This document shows, piece by piece, positions 14,592 through 23,049 of a stretch of DNA of 40,184 bases. The DNA is from Nioella sediminis. Lineage in GTDB: Bacteria > Pseudomonadota > Alphaproteobacteria > Rhodobacterales > Rhodobacteraceae. Each line of letters opens with the position of its first letter. Position 1 is the first letter of the stretch. Both the position numbers and the translations under genes were made by a program. The DNA lies in the NCBI RefSeq assembly GCF_001879695.1, contig NZ_MNBL01000023.1:1-40184 (forward strand). The letters run 5' to 3'. The notes beneath the pieces are model-generated. The model searched no databases. It was given only the letters and a program-made list of their open reading frames with translations, and had not been told where the DNA came from.

Positions 14592-14774
14592 TCGCCCTCG
14601 CAACCGCGCAACCTCGGGTAAATACCCAATAGTTTCGGTTTTTTGGTCGTATTGTTGCCCAACTTGAGGGCCACACAGAACATCGGAGGCAGAGTGGCGA
14701 GGTCCTGATCGAGCGGGAATCAAGCCTGACCTTCCGGTAAGCAGCACTTCTGCCGCGACCGAAACGACAACCGA

Positions 14775-14790
14775 CCCGGACAAATCCGGG
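14775..14790 (+). other. Small hairpin in the cpaE leader
   Basis: CCCGGA (14775-14780) pairs with TCCGGG (14785-14790) across a four-base loop. A second partner, TTCCGGGG, lies about 10 bases before the cpaE ATG and overlaps its likely ribosome-binding sequence. Alternative pairing could modulate translation. The 217-base gap in which it sits shows no gene. Confidence 0.35.
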
Positions 14791-14808
14791 CATTCCGGGG
14801 TATAAACG

Positions 14809-16122
14809 ATGAGTGGAGGCCTTGCGCTGAAATCGACTCCTGCACCGATCGTGGCATGCACCATTGCCCGCGACGTTCAGACGTTTGATTTGCTGATCGA
14901 CGATATAGAGGCCGAACTGGGCGAAGCCTGGGGCGACCTAAATTTCATGGAGGCACAAGCCTTCTTCGTGCAGCCGGAGGCGGACGACCTTGAATTCGTC
15001 GCCGTGGCTGTCGATGACGAGGATGAGCAGGATATCGAGCTGATCATCCGGGTGATCGAACAGGCCAAGTCCAAGGGCGTGAAGGTCATCCTGATCGCTG
15101 AGGACGTCAGCCCGCCGATCCTGCACCGCCTGCTGAACGCGGGCACCGATGATTTCGTACCCTACCCGCTGCCGGAAATGGCCTTCCACCAGTCGGTGGA
15201 ACGGATTCGCGCGGGTCAGTCCATCGCGGAAGCCCCGGCCGCTGAACCGGCCGCGCCCGCGCCCGCAGCTGCTGTTGCACCGCAAACCGCCACACCGGCA
15301 GAACCGCAGGCCCCGGCCCAGATCCGCACGCCCACCACCAGCATGGGCGACCGCGTGGTCTTCGCCGTGCAAAGCATGGCGGGCGGCACCGGCGCCAGCA
15401 CCCTGGCCGTGAACCTGGCATGGGAGATCGCAACCGCGGACAAGAAGAACCCGCCTTCGGTCTGCCTGATCGACCTCGACCTGCAATTCGGCTCGACATC
15501 GACCTATCTGGACCTGACACGCCGTGAAGTGATCTTCGAAGTGCTGTCCGAGGCGCAGTCCATGGATGTGGACGCCTTCAAGCAGGCGCTTCAGACCTAT
15601 GACGGCAAGCTGTCGGTCTTTACCGCGCCCGCCGACATCCTGCCGCTCGACCTGATCGGCCCGACCGAAGTGGAGGCGCTGATCAAACTGGCGCAGGAAT
15701 GCTTCGATGTGGTCATCGTCGACATGCCCACCACCATCGTGCAATGGACCGAAACCGTGCTGAACGCGGCCGATGTCTATTTTACCACGCTGGAACTGGA
15801 CATGCGGTCCGCCCAGAACACCCTGCGCTTCATCAAGGCATTGCAGGCCGAAGACCTTCCGATCGACAAGGTCCATTACGTGCTGAATCGCGCACCCAAG
15901 GGGCTCGACATGAGCGGCAAGAGCCGCGTCAAGCACCTGGCGGAAAGCCTGAATATCGAGCTGAACACGCAACTGCCCGATGGCACCAAGCAGGTCACCC
16001 AGGCCTGCGATCACGGGACCCCGCTGGCCCTGTTTGCGAAGAAAAATGCGCTGCGCAAGGAGATCGCCAAGCTGGCGAAAACCCTGCATGACGCAATCCG
16101 CGCCGAAGCAACGGCAGGCTGA
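14809..16122 (+). CDS. cpaE: Tad pilus localisation ATPase-like protein CpaE (TadZ)
   Basis: A 437-residue protein with three parts: a receiver-like N-terminal domain (about residues 12-135, including VKVILIAEDVSPPILHRLLNAGTDDFVPYPL), an Ala/Pro linker (about 141-175), and a MinD/ParA-type domain from about 181. CpaE/TadZ places the Tad machine at the cell pole. The P-loop reads QSMAGGTGASTLAVNLA (residues 188-204). Both the signature Lys of the deviant Walker A motif and the usual GKS/T lysine are absent, replaced by Met/Ala and Ala196. The Walker B-like VVIVDMPT and the LIDLDLQFG strand remain. TadZ proteins are known for atypical Walker motifs, so this one may bind nucleotide weakly or not at all. 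Confidence 0.93.
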   Translation: MSGGLALKSTPAPIVACTIARDVQTFDLLIDDIEAELGEAWGDLNFMEAQAFFVQPEADDLEFVAVAVDDEDEQDIELIIRVIEQAKSKGVKVILIAEDVSPPILHRLLNAGTDDFVPYPLPEMAFHQSVERIRAGQSIAEAPAAEPAAPAPAAAVAPQTATPAEPQAPAQIRTPTTSMGDRVVFAVQSMAGGTGASTLAVNLAWEIATADKKNPPSVCLIDLDLQFGSTSTYLDLTRREVIFEVLSEAQSMDVDAFKQALQTYDGKLSVFTAPADILPLDLIGPTEVEALIKLAQECFDVVIVDMPTTIVQWTETVLNAADVYFTTLELDMRSAQNTLRFIKALQAEDLPIDKVHYVLNRAPKGLDMSGKSRVKHLAESLNIELNTQLPDGTKQVTQACDHGTPLALFAKKNALRKEIAKLAKTLHDAIRAEATAG

Positions 16123-16132
16123 GGAGCGATAG

Positions 16133-17596
16133 ATGTTTTCCCGCTACAAGAAAAACGGCCCCGCCAGCCCCGTTCACCCGGCCCTGACAACGGACCCGGA
16201 GCCAAGTGCCGGAACCCCCGGCCCGGCGGCTGCCGGCGACGCGGCCCCAAAGATCGCGCGCAGGCCTAAGCCAAAGCCAAGCGCCGCCCCGGCGGAACCT
16301 GTCGCCCTCGACAAGGAGGCCAAGCGCCGTGCCCGTCTTGACGAAATCAAGACCGAGATGCATTCGCGCCTGCTGGACAACCTAAACCTGTCCGCGCTGG
16401 AAAAGGCGAAGGAAAGCGAACTGCGCGCCGAGATCAACTCGATCACCAATGACGAGCTGACCGATATGGGCGTCGTGCTGAACCGCGAGGACCGTCAGAC
16501 CCTTCAGACCGAGCTATTTGACGAGGTGACGGGCCTCGGCCCGCTGGAGCCGCTTCTGAAAGACGACACCGTCAACGATATTCTGATCAATGGCCCCTTC
16601 AATGTCTTCATCGAACGGGCGGGCAAACTGCAAAAGTCCGATTGCCGGTTCAAGGACGAACGCCACCTGCTGCGGATCATCGATAAGATCGTGTCCGCCG
16701 TGGGCCGCCGCGTCGATGAATCCAATCCTTACGTGGACGCCCGTCTGAAGGACGGCTCGCGTTTCAACGCGATGGTGCCGCCCGTGGGGGTGGACGGTTC
16801 GCTCGTCTCCATTCGTAAGTTCAAGAAAGACAAGCTCGGCATCGACGACCTGGTCAAGTTCGGCGCCTTCAACGAGGAAATGGCCGCCTACCTTCAGGCC
16901 GCCGTCGCAACGCGCCTCAATGTGATCGTGTCGGGCGGGACGGGCTCCGGTAAAACGACCACGCTCAACGCGTTGTCGTCCTTCATCGACAATTCCGAAC
17001 GTATCCTGACGATCGAGGACACGGCAGAACTTCAGTTGCAGCAGGAACATGTGGGCCGGATGGAAAGCCGCCCGCCGAACGTGGAAGGCAAGGGCGCGGT
17101 CACGCAGCGCGACTGTCTGCGCAACGCCCTGCGGATGCGTCCTGACCGGATCATCGTCGGCGAAACGCGCGGCGAGGAAGTGATCGACATGTTGCAGGCC
17201 ATGAACACCGGCCATGACGGATCCATGACCACGATCCACGCCAACAGTGCCCGCGATGGCGTCAGCCGCCTTGAAAACATGATCGCCATGGCCGGGATCG
17301 AGATGCCGATCAAGGCCGTACGCAGCCAGATCGCCAGCGCCGTGAACCTCATCGTACAGGCCAGCCGCCTTCAGGACGGCAGCCGCCGCATGGTCTCGAT
17401 CACGGAAGTGACCGGCATGGAAGGCGATGTGATCTCGATGCAGGAGGTGTTCCGCTACGAACGTCTCGGCCTCAAGCCCGACGGCACCATCATCGGCCGT
17501 TTCACCGCCTGCGGGGTGCGGTCGCACTATTCCGAACGTTTCCGCCAGTGGGGCTACGACCTGCCGGCCTCGATCTATGAACCCGCGGGGGACTGA
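16133..17596 (+). CDS. cpaF: Tad pilus assembly ATPase CpaF (TadA)
   Basis: A 487-residue secretion ATPase of the GspE/VirB11 superfamily that powers Tad pilus extension. An N-terminal disordered Pro/Ala-rich region (about residues 10-60) precedes the helical N-domain. Motifs in order: Walker [16 protein letters not shown] (about 267-281), Asp box [12 protein letters not shown] (291-302), Walker [15 protein letters not shown] (336-349), and His box [12 protein letters not shown] (361-372). All catalytic residues appear intact. The gene lies 10 bases after cpaE and 5 bases before tadB. It would drive the TadB/TadC inner-membrane platform from the cytoplasm. Confidence 0.98.
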   Translation: MFSRYKKNGPASPVHPALTTDPEPSAGTPGPAAAGDAAPKIARRPKPKPSAAPAEPVALDKEAKRRARLDEIKTEMHSRLLDNLNLSALEKAKESELRAEINSITNDELTDMGVVLNREDRQTLQTELFDEVTGLGPLEPLLKDDTVNDILINGPFNVFIERAGKLQKSDCRFKDERHLLRIIDKIVSAVGRRVDESNPYVDARLKDGSRFNAMVPPVGVDGSLVSIRKFKKDKLGIDDLVKFGAFNEEMAAYLQAAVATRLNVIVSGGTGSGKTTTLNALSSFIDNSERILTIEDTAELQLQQEHVGRMESRPPNVEGKGAVTQRDCLRNALRMRPDRIIVGETRGEEVIDMLQAMNTGHDGSMTTIHANSARDGVSRLENMIAMAGIEMPIKAVRSQIASAVNLIVQASRLQDGSRRMVSITEVTGMEGDVISMQEVFRYERLGLKPDGTIIGRFTACGVRSHYSERFRQWGYDLPASIYEPAGD

Positions 17597-17601
17597 CAGC
17601 C

Positions 17602-18570
17602 ATGGAACTGAGTATCGAACCGCTCATCTATATCGGCATCTTCGTCGGTATCCTGATGCTGGTCGAAGGCATCTACCTGATGGTCTTCGGCAAGTCGATC
17701 AGCCTGAATTCCCGCGTCAATCGTCGTCTGGACCTTCTCAACAAGGGGGCCAACCGCGAAGACGTTCTGGCCAAGCTGCGCAAGGAACTGGACCAGCACA
17801 CCGGATCCCGCACGATCCCGCTCTACTCCCTGATCGCCAGCAAGGCGCAGAAAGCCAGCATCGCCTTCACGCCGCAGCAGCTGATCCTGGTCATGATCGC
17901 CCTCGGCATCGCCGCCTTTGTCATGCTGACATTGATGACCGGTGCCTCGCTGCCCATTCGGGTGCTTGTCTCGGTGATCATGGGGATTGGCGGCGTGTTC
18001 ATGTGGGTCAACTCCAAGGCCAAGAAGCGTCTTGCGATGATCGAGGAACAATTGCCCGACGCGGTGGATCTGCTGGTGCGGTCCCTGCGTGTCGGCCACC
18101 CGTTCGTATCGGCCATCAACACCGTCTCAAAAGAGGTTGCCGACCCCCTTGGGTCCGAGCTTGGCATCATCGCCGACGAAGCCGCCTATGGCCGCGATGT
18201 CAGCGAAGCCATCGCCGCGATGGCCGAACGGCTGGACATGCAGGATCTTCGCTTTCTGGCGGTGGCCGTCGGCATCCAGCAGAAATCGGGCGGCAACCTT
18301 GCCGAGATCCTCAATGGCCTGTCAAAGGTGATCCGCGCCCGTTTCAAGCTGTTCCGCCGCGTCAAGGCCATCACCGCCGAGGCCAAGTGGTCGGGTATGT
18401 TCCTGTCCGCCTTCCCGTTGCTGGCGCTGATCGGCATCAACGTGATGCAGCCCGACTATTATTCCGAAGTCATGGAAACCCCCGCTTTCATCCCGGCCTG
18501 TGCCGTGGTGGCGGTCATGCTGGCGGCGAACTTCTTTTTCATGCGCCTGATGGTCAACATCAAGGTCTGA
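17602..18570 (+). CDS. tadB: Tad pilus inner-membrane platform protein TadB
   Basis: A 322-residue polytopic membrane protein of the GspF/TadB family. It has an N-terminal helix (IYIGIFVGILMLVEGIYLMVFG, about residues 10-31), a helix pair near residues 93-135, the cytosolic GspF domain with LPDAVDLLVRSLRVGHPFVSAI and LDMQDLRFLAVAVGIQQKSGGNLAEIL, and C-terminal helices. The platform converts CpaF motion into insertion of pilin subunits. It is the partner of TadC, encoded 11 bases downstream. The start at 17602 follows the cpaF stop by 5 bases. Confidence 0.96.
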   Translation: MELSIEPLIYIGIFVGILMLVEGIYLMVFGKSISLNSRVNRRLDLLNKGANREDVLAKLRKELDQHTGSRTIPLYSLIASKAQKASIAFTPQQLILVMIALGIAAFVMLTLMTGASLPIRVLVSVIMGIGGVFMWVNSKAKKRLAMIEEQLPDAVDLLVRSLRVGHPFVSAINTVSKEVADPLGSELGIIADEAAYGRDVSEAIAAMAERLDMQDLRFLAVAVGIQQKSGGNLAEILNGLSKVIRARFKLFRRVKAITAEAKWSGMFLSAFPLLALIGINVMQPDYYSEVMETPAFIPACAVVAVMLAANFFFMRLMVNIKV

Positions 18571-18581
18571 GGAACGGATAG

Positions 18582-19547
18582 ATGAACCAGATCAACGACC
18601 TTATCGTCAGCTATCTCGGACCGCTCGGACCCCTGTTCGTGGTCGGCTTTCTCGGGCTGCTGCTTGTGGCCATGGGTCTTTCCGCCATCGTCTTCCGCAA
18701 GAAAGACCCGCTGACCAAGCTGCGCGACATGAACCGCGAGGGCACTTCGCCAGAGGTTCAGAAAGCGCTGCGCATCGGCGGCAAGAACGAGAAGCTGGAC
18801 AAGTTCGCCCAGTTCCTTGAACCGCAGAACCAGGAAGAATTCAGCCAGATCCAGCTGACCCTGATGCGGGCAGGCTACCGGTCCAAGGGCGCGGTCCAGA
18901 CTTTCCACTTCGCGCAATTCGCGCTTGGCATGGGGTTTCTGGCGCTTGGCGTGATCTACACGCTGATCGCCCCCGACATGGGTACGCAAAAGAGCATTCT
19001 CAGCGTGCTGATCCCCGGTGCCGTGGGCTATTACCTGCCGAAATACTGGGTCACCAAGCGCGTGCAGAAGCGCGAAGAGGAAATCACCCAGGGCTTCCCG
19101 GACTCGCTCGACCTGATGCTGGTCTGCGTCGAGGCGGGTCAATCGCTGGACCAGGCCATTATCCGTGTCGCCAAGGAAATCCGGCCGTCGTTTGAATCGC
19201 TGGCCGACGAGTTCGAGATCGTCGCCTACGAGATGAAGGCCGGCAAGGACAAGGTGAAGGTGCTGCGCGATTTCGGCGAACGCTGCGGCGTGCAGGACGT
19301 GAACAGCTTCGTCACCGTGCTGATCCAGTCGGCCACCTTCGGCACCTCGATCGCCGATGCACTGCGGGTCTATGCCGAAGAGATGCGTGACAAACGCGTG
19401 ATGCGCGCCGAAGAAAAGGCCAACAAGCTGCCGACGAAACTGACGCTCGGCACGATGATGTTCTGTCTGCCGCCGCTTCTGATCATCCTGATCGGCCCGT
19501 CGGTCTACGGCATCGCACAAAATCTTTCGGGAGGAGGAGGCTTCTGA
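18582..19547 (+). CDS. tadC: Tad pilus inner-membrane platform protein TadC
   Basis: A 321-residue membrane protein of the same GspF-like family as TadB. An N-terminal helix (LGPLFVVGFLGLLLVAMGLSAIVF) is followed by a cytosolic segment and a helical pair near residues 106-155. The GspF core comes next (QGFPDSLDLMLVCVEAGQSLDQAIIRVAKEI, then CGVQDVNSFVTVLIQSATFGTSIADALRVYAEEMR), and the protein ends with a hydrophobic stretch, MMFCLPPLLIILIGPSVYGI. It should form the platform with TadB. The final GGGGF is typical. The gene lies 5 bases before the first TPR lipoprotein gene. Confidence 0.96.
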   Translation: MNQINDLIVSYLGPLGPLFVVGFLGLLLVAMGLSAIVFRKKDPLTKLRDMNREGTSPEVQKALRIGGKNEKLDKFAQFLEPQNQEEFSQIQLTLMRAGYRSKGAVQTFHFAQFALGMGFLALGVIYTLIAPDMGTQKSILSVLIPGAVGYYLPKYWVTKRVQKREEEITQGFPDSLDLMLVCVEAGQSLDQAIIRVAKEIRPSFESLADEFEIVAYEMKAGKDKVKVLRDFGERCGVQDVNSFVTVLIQSATFGTSIADALRVYAEEMRDKRVMRAEEKANKLPTKLTLGTMMFCLPPLLIILIGPSVYGIAQNLSGGGGF

Positions 19548-19552
19548 CGGAC

Positions 19553-20125
19553 ATGAGGTGGGGCAAGACATTACTGGCAATCATGACCGTTCTCGGTCTG
19601 GCCGCGTGCGAACCCTCGCCGCGGCTTGCGCCGTTGAACGAGGGGCTCGACGCGCCCGAGGATCTCAACGTGCTCAGCGACGGGGTGGATCCTCTGATCG
19701 TGGGTCATCGGCTGATGGAGGCGGGCGAATACGACCTTGCCCTGCGCAGTTACCTGCGTGCGGCCGGTGACCGGGGCATGACCGGCGAGACGCTCTCTTC
19801 GCTCGGGTCGGCCAACCTGCAACTTGGGCGGCTTGGCCAAGCCGAAGAGCTTCTGCGCCGCGCGGTCGAGGTCGATCCCGACTTCGTCCCGGCCTGGAAC
19901 AACCTCGGCGTGGTGCTGATGGAACAGGGCGAATACGGCGAAGCCCGGCAGGTTTTCCGGCAGGCCTATGCGCTCGACAGTGGCGAAAGCGACTCGATTC
20001 GCGAAAACCTGCGCTTGGCTATCGCGCGAATGGAAAATCCGGGCTATAGTCAAGACCATACAAATCAAAGCTTCGACCTGGAGCGTCGGGGTGGGGGGCG
20101 ATACCTCCTGCTTTACGCGCCATGA
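19553..20125 (+). CDS. tadD: TPR lipoprotein TadD
   Basis: A 190-residue predicted lipoprotein. The lipobox LGLAAC puts the modified Cys at residue 19. TPR-type helix pairs follow: HRLMEAGEYDLALRSYLRAAG, LGSANLQLGRLGQAEELLRRAVEVDPDF and AWNNLGVVLMEQGEYGEARQVFRQAYAL. TadD-like TPR lipoproteins are pilotins or scaffolds for the CpaC secretin in Tad systems. The end of this frame overlaps the first possible ATG of the next TPR gene (ATGA). The C-terminal 20 residues (FDLERRGGGRYLLLYAP) lie outside the TPRs and have no assignment. Confidence 0.88.
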   Translation: MRWGKTLLAIMTVLGLAACEPSPRLAPLNEGLDAPEDLNVLSDGVDPLIVGHRLMEAGEYDLALRSYLRAAGDRGMTGETLSSLGSANLQLGRLGQAEELLRRAVEVDPDFVPAWNNLGVVLMEQGEYGEARQVFRQAYALDSGESDSIRENLRLAIARMENPGYSQDHTNQSFDLERRGGGRYLLLYAP

Positions 20126-20157
20126 ACGGGGCAAGAACGAGCAGCAAGAGGCAGCGA

Positions 20158-21003
20158 ATGCGCCCTATTATCCGGATCACGGCAGTGGTGTCTGTCGGGC
20201 TTGCCTTGGCAGCCTGCGACCAGACCCGGTCTGCCGATGTCGATCGTGCGCTGGACGGCGTCAACGTCATCGACGAAACCAATCTCAACGATATCATGCT
20301 GACATCGGCCGACCCCGATGAGGCGGTGACCTATTTCCGCCGCGCCAGCCGGGAAAATCCAGACAGGATCGACCTGCGCCGGGGGCTGGCCGCCAGCCTG
20401 ATCCGCGCAGGTCATCACACCGAGGGCGTCACCGTCTGGCGGGCCGTCGTCAACAGCGACGAGGCCACCGATCAGGACCGTGTGGACTATGCGGGTGCCC
20501 TGATCCGAACCAATGACTGGGAAGAGGCCGAGCAGCAGCTCGACGCCGTGCCCCCCACCTTCGAGACCTATGAACGCTACCGGCTGGAAGCGATGATCGC
20601 AGACAGCAACGAGGAATGGGACCGCGCCGACAGTTTCTATGAAACCGCCGTCGGCCTGACCATGCGGCCTGCAGGTGTGCTGAACAATTGGGGCTTTTCC
20701 TACCTGACGCGCGGCGATTTCGACGCGGCAGAGCGGATGTTCGTCGAGGCGATCAACTATGATCCCGACCTCTTCACCGCCAAGAACAACCTTGTGCTCG
20801 CCCGCGCCTCTCGCGGTCAGTACACCCTGCCGCTGGTGCAGATGACCCAGGTGGAACGGGCACAGTTGCTGCACACCATGGCCATTGCAGCCATCCGCCG
20901 CGGTGACGTGGATATCGGCCGTGGCCTGCTGGAAGACGCCATCGACACCCACCCGCAACATTTCGAAGCCGCCGTCCGTGCGCTTCGCACGCTGCAGAGC
21001 TGA
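20158..21003 (+). CDS. Second TPR lipoprotein of the Tad locus
   Basis: A 281-residue predicted lipoprotein beginning MRPIIRITAVVSVGLALAAC, with the lipidated Cys at residue 20. The body is TPR-like: PDEAVTYFRRASRENPDRIDLRRGLAASLIRAGHHTEG, then NWGFSYLTRGDFDAAERMFVEAINYDPD. I choose the start at 20158 because AGAGG lies 7 bases before it and a normal lipoprotein leader follows. The ATG at 20122 overlaps the tadD stop (ATGA) and would add 12 basic residues, so translation may be coupled from there. The pair of TPR lipoproteins is presumably co-expressed and may act together on the secretin. Confidence 0.85.
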   Translation: MRPIIRITAVVSVGLALAACDQTRSADVDRALDGVNVIDETNLNDIMLTSADPDEAVTYFRRASRENPDRIDLRRGLAASLIRAGHHTEGVTVWRAVVNSDEATDQDRVDYAGALIRTNDWEEAEQQLDAVPPTFETYERYRLEAMIADSNEEWDRADSFYETAVGLTMRPAGVLNNWGFSYLTRGDFDAAERMFVEAINYDPDLFTAKNNLVLARASRGQYTLPLVQMTQVERAQLLHTMAIAAIRRGDVDIGRGLLEDAIDTHPQHFEAAVRALRTLQS

Positions 21004-21013
21004 GGAGACGACC

Positions 21014-21535
21014 ATGACCCTTGCCATCAGCCAAATGGAAGCCCTCTGGTTCCTTCCCTTCGTCCTGCCGATCTGCATCTGGGTCGCCTGGTCGGACCTG
21101 CGCGAGATGCGCATTCCCAATGTCAGCGTTCTGTCGCTGGCGGGCGTGTTTCTTGTGGTCGGCCTGGCGCAGGTCGCCATGGATGTCATGGCCTTCAGCA
21201 CCTGGTACATGCGCCTTGCGCAACTGGTGATCGTGCTGATCGCGGGCTTCATCATCACCTCGATCGGGCTGGCGGGCGCGGGCGATTCCAAGTTTGCCGC
21301 CGCCATGGCGCCCTTTGTGGCACCGGGCGATTACCTGCTGTTCCTGACGCTCTTCGCGGCCGTTCTGATCGGGTCCTGGATCACCCATCGGGGGGCCGGC
21401 ATGGTGCCCGCCGTGCGCCGCGCAACGCCTGACTGGGTGTCGTGGGACCGGGGCAAGCTCTTCCCCATGGGCGTCGCCCTGGCCGGGGCATTGGTGGTTT
21501 ACCTGGCGCTTGGCGCCATGGGCAGCGGGGCTTAA
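21014..21535 (+). CDS. cpaA: Prepilin peptidase CpaA (TadV)
   Basis: A 173-residue membrane aspartyl protease that cleaves the Flp pilin leaders. The two catalytic aspartates are in AWSDLREMRIPN (Asp27) and in the GxGD motif GAGDSKFAA (about residue 93). Four to six hydrophobic segments are visible. The N-terminal methyltransferase domain found in PilD is absent, as is usual for TadV/CpaA. GAGGAG precedes the ATG at 21014 by a few bases. It sits at the end of the assembly genes, 10 bases after the second TPR gene. Its natural substrates should be the four Asp-Trp pilins in this window. Confidence 0.95.
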   Translation: MTLAISQMEALWFLPFVLPICIWVAWSDLREMRIPNVSVLSLAGVFLVVGLAQVAMDVMAFSTWYMRLAQLVIVLIAGFIITSIGLAGAGDSKFAAAMAPFVAPGDYLLFLTLFAAVLIGSWITHRGAGMVPAVRRATPDWVSWDRGKLFPMGVALAGALVVYLALGAMGSGA

Positions 21536-21603
21536 CAGCCCCGCAATCAAGACGGGGTAGAGGACGGATCCGGGGGCATTTTCTGGCGAAAGGGTAACGC
21601 CCG

Positions 21604-22920
21604 ATGAATATGCAAGCTGCTGACATGAACTCCTTTGCGCCGCCGATGCTGCGCAAGCTGGAAGATACCGGGCTGCAGATGGTGATGATGCGGGACATCC
21701 TGCTGAAGACCATCTTCCGCAAAAGCATCGAACAGACCAGCGCGATTGCCGAGGCGATCTGCCTGCCGATGCCGCTGACGCAGGCCCTGGTCGATATGCT
21801 GCGCGATATGGGGCTGTTGCAGGCCATGGGCACGCTGCATGCCACGTCTTCCTCGGAAATGGGCTATCAGCTGACCGATGCGGGCAAGGCGCGCGCCCTC
21901 GATGCGCTGTCGCAGTCGGAATATTACGGCGCCATGCCGATCCCGCTGGAGGCCTACAAGGAGCAGACCAAGCGCCAGTCGGTGAAGAACGTCCAGATAA
22001 CCCGCGACGCGCTCAATGGCTCCATGGGGCATCTGATCCTGCCGCCCGGCCTGATCGACCAGCTTGGCCCTGCCGTCAGCTCCGGCCGGTCGGTGCTGAT
22101 GTATGGCCCGCCGGGCAACGGCAAATCCTCCATCGCGGAAGGCATCCGCGCAGCCCTCGGCGATACGATCTACGTGCCGCGCGCCATTTCCTATGCGGGT
22201 CAGGTCATCACCCTCTTTGACCCGATCGTGCACACCCCCGTGGCACAGCCCACAGCCGAGGGCAGCAGCCTGCGCCGCCAGTCCAGCCGCTACGACACGC
22301 GCTATATCATGTGCAAGCGACCCACGGTGATGACGGGGGGCGAGCTATCGCTGTCGATGCTCGATCTCAACTACAACAAGACCTCACGCACATATCAGGC
22401 CTCGCTGCAGCTGAAATCCACCGGCGGCGTCTTCATCGTCGACGACCTTGGCCGCCAGGAAGAACCGCCGCAGGCGCTGATCAACCGCTGGATCGTCCCG
22501 ATGGAGGTGGGTTACGACATTCTGACCCTGCAATCGGGCGAGAAATTCGAAGTTCCCTTCGATACGCTGGTGGTGTTTTCGACCAACTTCCACCCCAATG
22601 ACCTGTTCGACGGCGCGGCGCTCCGGCGGATCTTCTTCAAGGTCAAGATCGACGGGCCGACCCAGTCGGAATTCCTCAAGATTTTCGCCATGGTCGCGAA
22701 GAAGAAGAAGGTGCCGCTGGACGAGGCCTCGCTGCTGCACCTGTTGAAGAAGAAATACCCTACGGTGGACAATATCTACGCAAACTACCACGCGCCGTTC
22801 CTGCTGGATCAGATCATCGCGATCTGCGAGTTCGAGGGCATCCCCTACCAGATGCGCCCCGATCTGGTGGACCGGGCTTGGGAAAACCTCTTCGTCAAGC
22901 AGGAAACCATCGCCCACTAG
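21604..22920 (+). CDS. AAA ATPase attached to the Tad locus, function unknown
   Basis: A 438-residue ATPase. The N-terminal 130 residues include a winged-helix-like part (SAIAEAICLPMPLTQALVDMLRDMGLLQ, then GYQLTDAGKARAL). The AAA core has Walker A GPPGNGKSS at residues 168-176, Walker B GGVFIVDDLGRQEEPP, a sensor-like VVFSTNFHPNDLFD, and a candidate arginine finger in AALRRIFFKVKI. No signal or membrane segment is seen, so it is cytosolic. It lies 68 bases after cpaA on the same strand with AAAGGG upstream, and no terminator intervenes. I know of no function for it. A regulatory or remodelling role for the pilus is the obvious guess. A paired-palindrome element starts 6 bases after its stop. 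Confidence 0.8.
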   Translation: MNMQAADMNSFAPPMLRKLEDTGLQMVMMRDILLKTIFRKSIEQTSAIAEAICLPMPLTQALVDMLRDMGLLQAMGTLHATSSSEMGYQLTDAGKARALDALSQSEYYGAMPIPLEAYKEQTKRQSVKNVQITRDALNGSMGHLILPPGLIDQLGPAVSSGRSVLMYGPPGNGKSSIAEGIRAALGDTIYVPRAISYAGQVITLFDPIVHTPVAQPTAEGSSLRRQSSRYDTRYIMCKRPTVMTGGELSLSMLDLNYNKTSRTYQASLQLKSTGGVFIVDDLGRQEEPPQALINRWIVPMEVGYDILTLQSGEKFEVPFDTLVVFSTNFHPNDLFDGAALRRIFFKVKIDGPTQSEFLKIFAMVAKKKKVPLDEASLLHLLKKKYPTVDNIYANYHAPFLLDQIIAICEFEGIPYQMRPDLVDRAWENLFVKQETIAH

Positions 22921-22925
22921 CGCCG

Positions 22926-22967
22926 GAAGGATTTTGCAAAATCCTTCAACGCGTTTTCAAAACGCGT
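22926..22967. repeat. Paired-palindrome element 2
   Basis: Two adjacent palindromes start 6 bases after the AAA ATPase stop. The first is a perfect 22-bp palindrome (left arm GAAGGATTTTG, right arm CAAAATCCTTC, 22926-22947). The second has 9-bp arms, ACGCGTTTT and AAAACGCGT (22949-22957, 22959-22967), around one C. A C/G-rich TCCCCGCGC follows, as it does after the element at 28362-28405. Neither palindrome has the T-run of a normal terminator. Confidence 0.88.
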
Positions 22968-23049
22968 CCCCGCGCCCCGTTCGAACGGCGGGTGCGGGCC
23001 GGACATCGCGCGCCTTTCCCGGCCCGGCTCTTTGCCCTATCTCTGAGGC

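Noticed and set aside
21539-21557. Terminator between cpaA and the AAA ATPase
   Set aside because: Only a 5-bp stem with a 9-base loop and no T-run, too weak to call.
22926-22967. The paired palindromes as a CRISPR array
   Set aside because: The units are palindromes of different sequence with 1-8 base gaps. There are no repeated units separated by unique spacers and no cas genes in the window.
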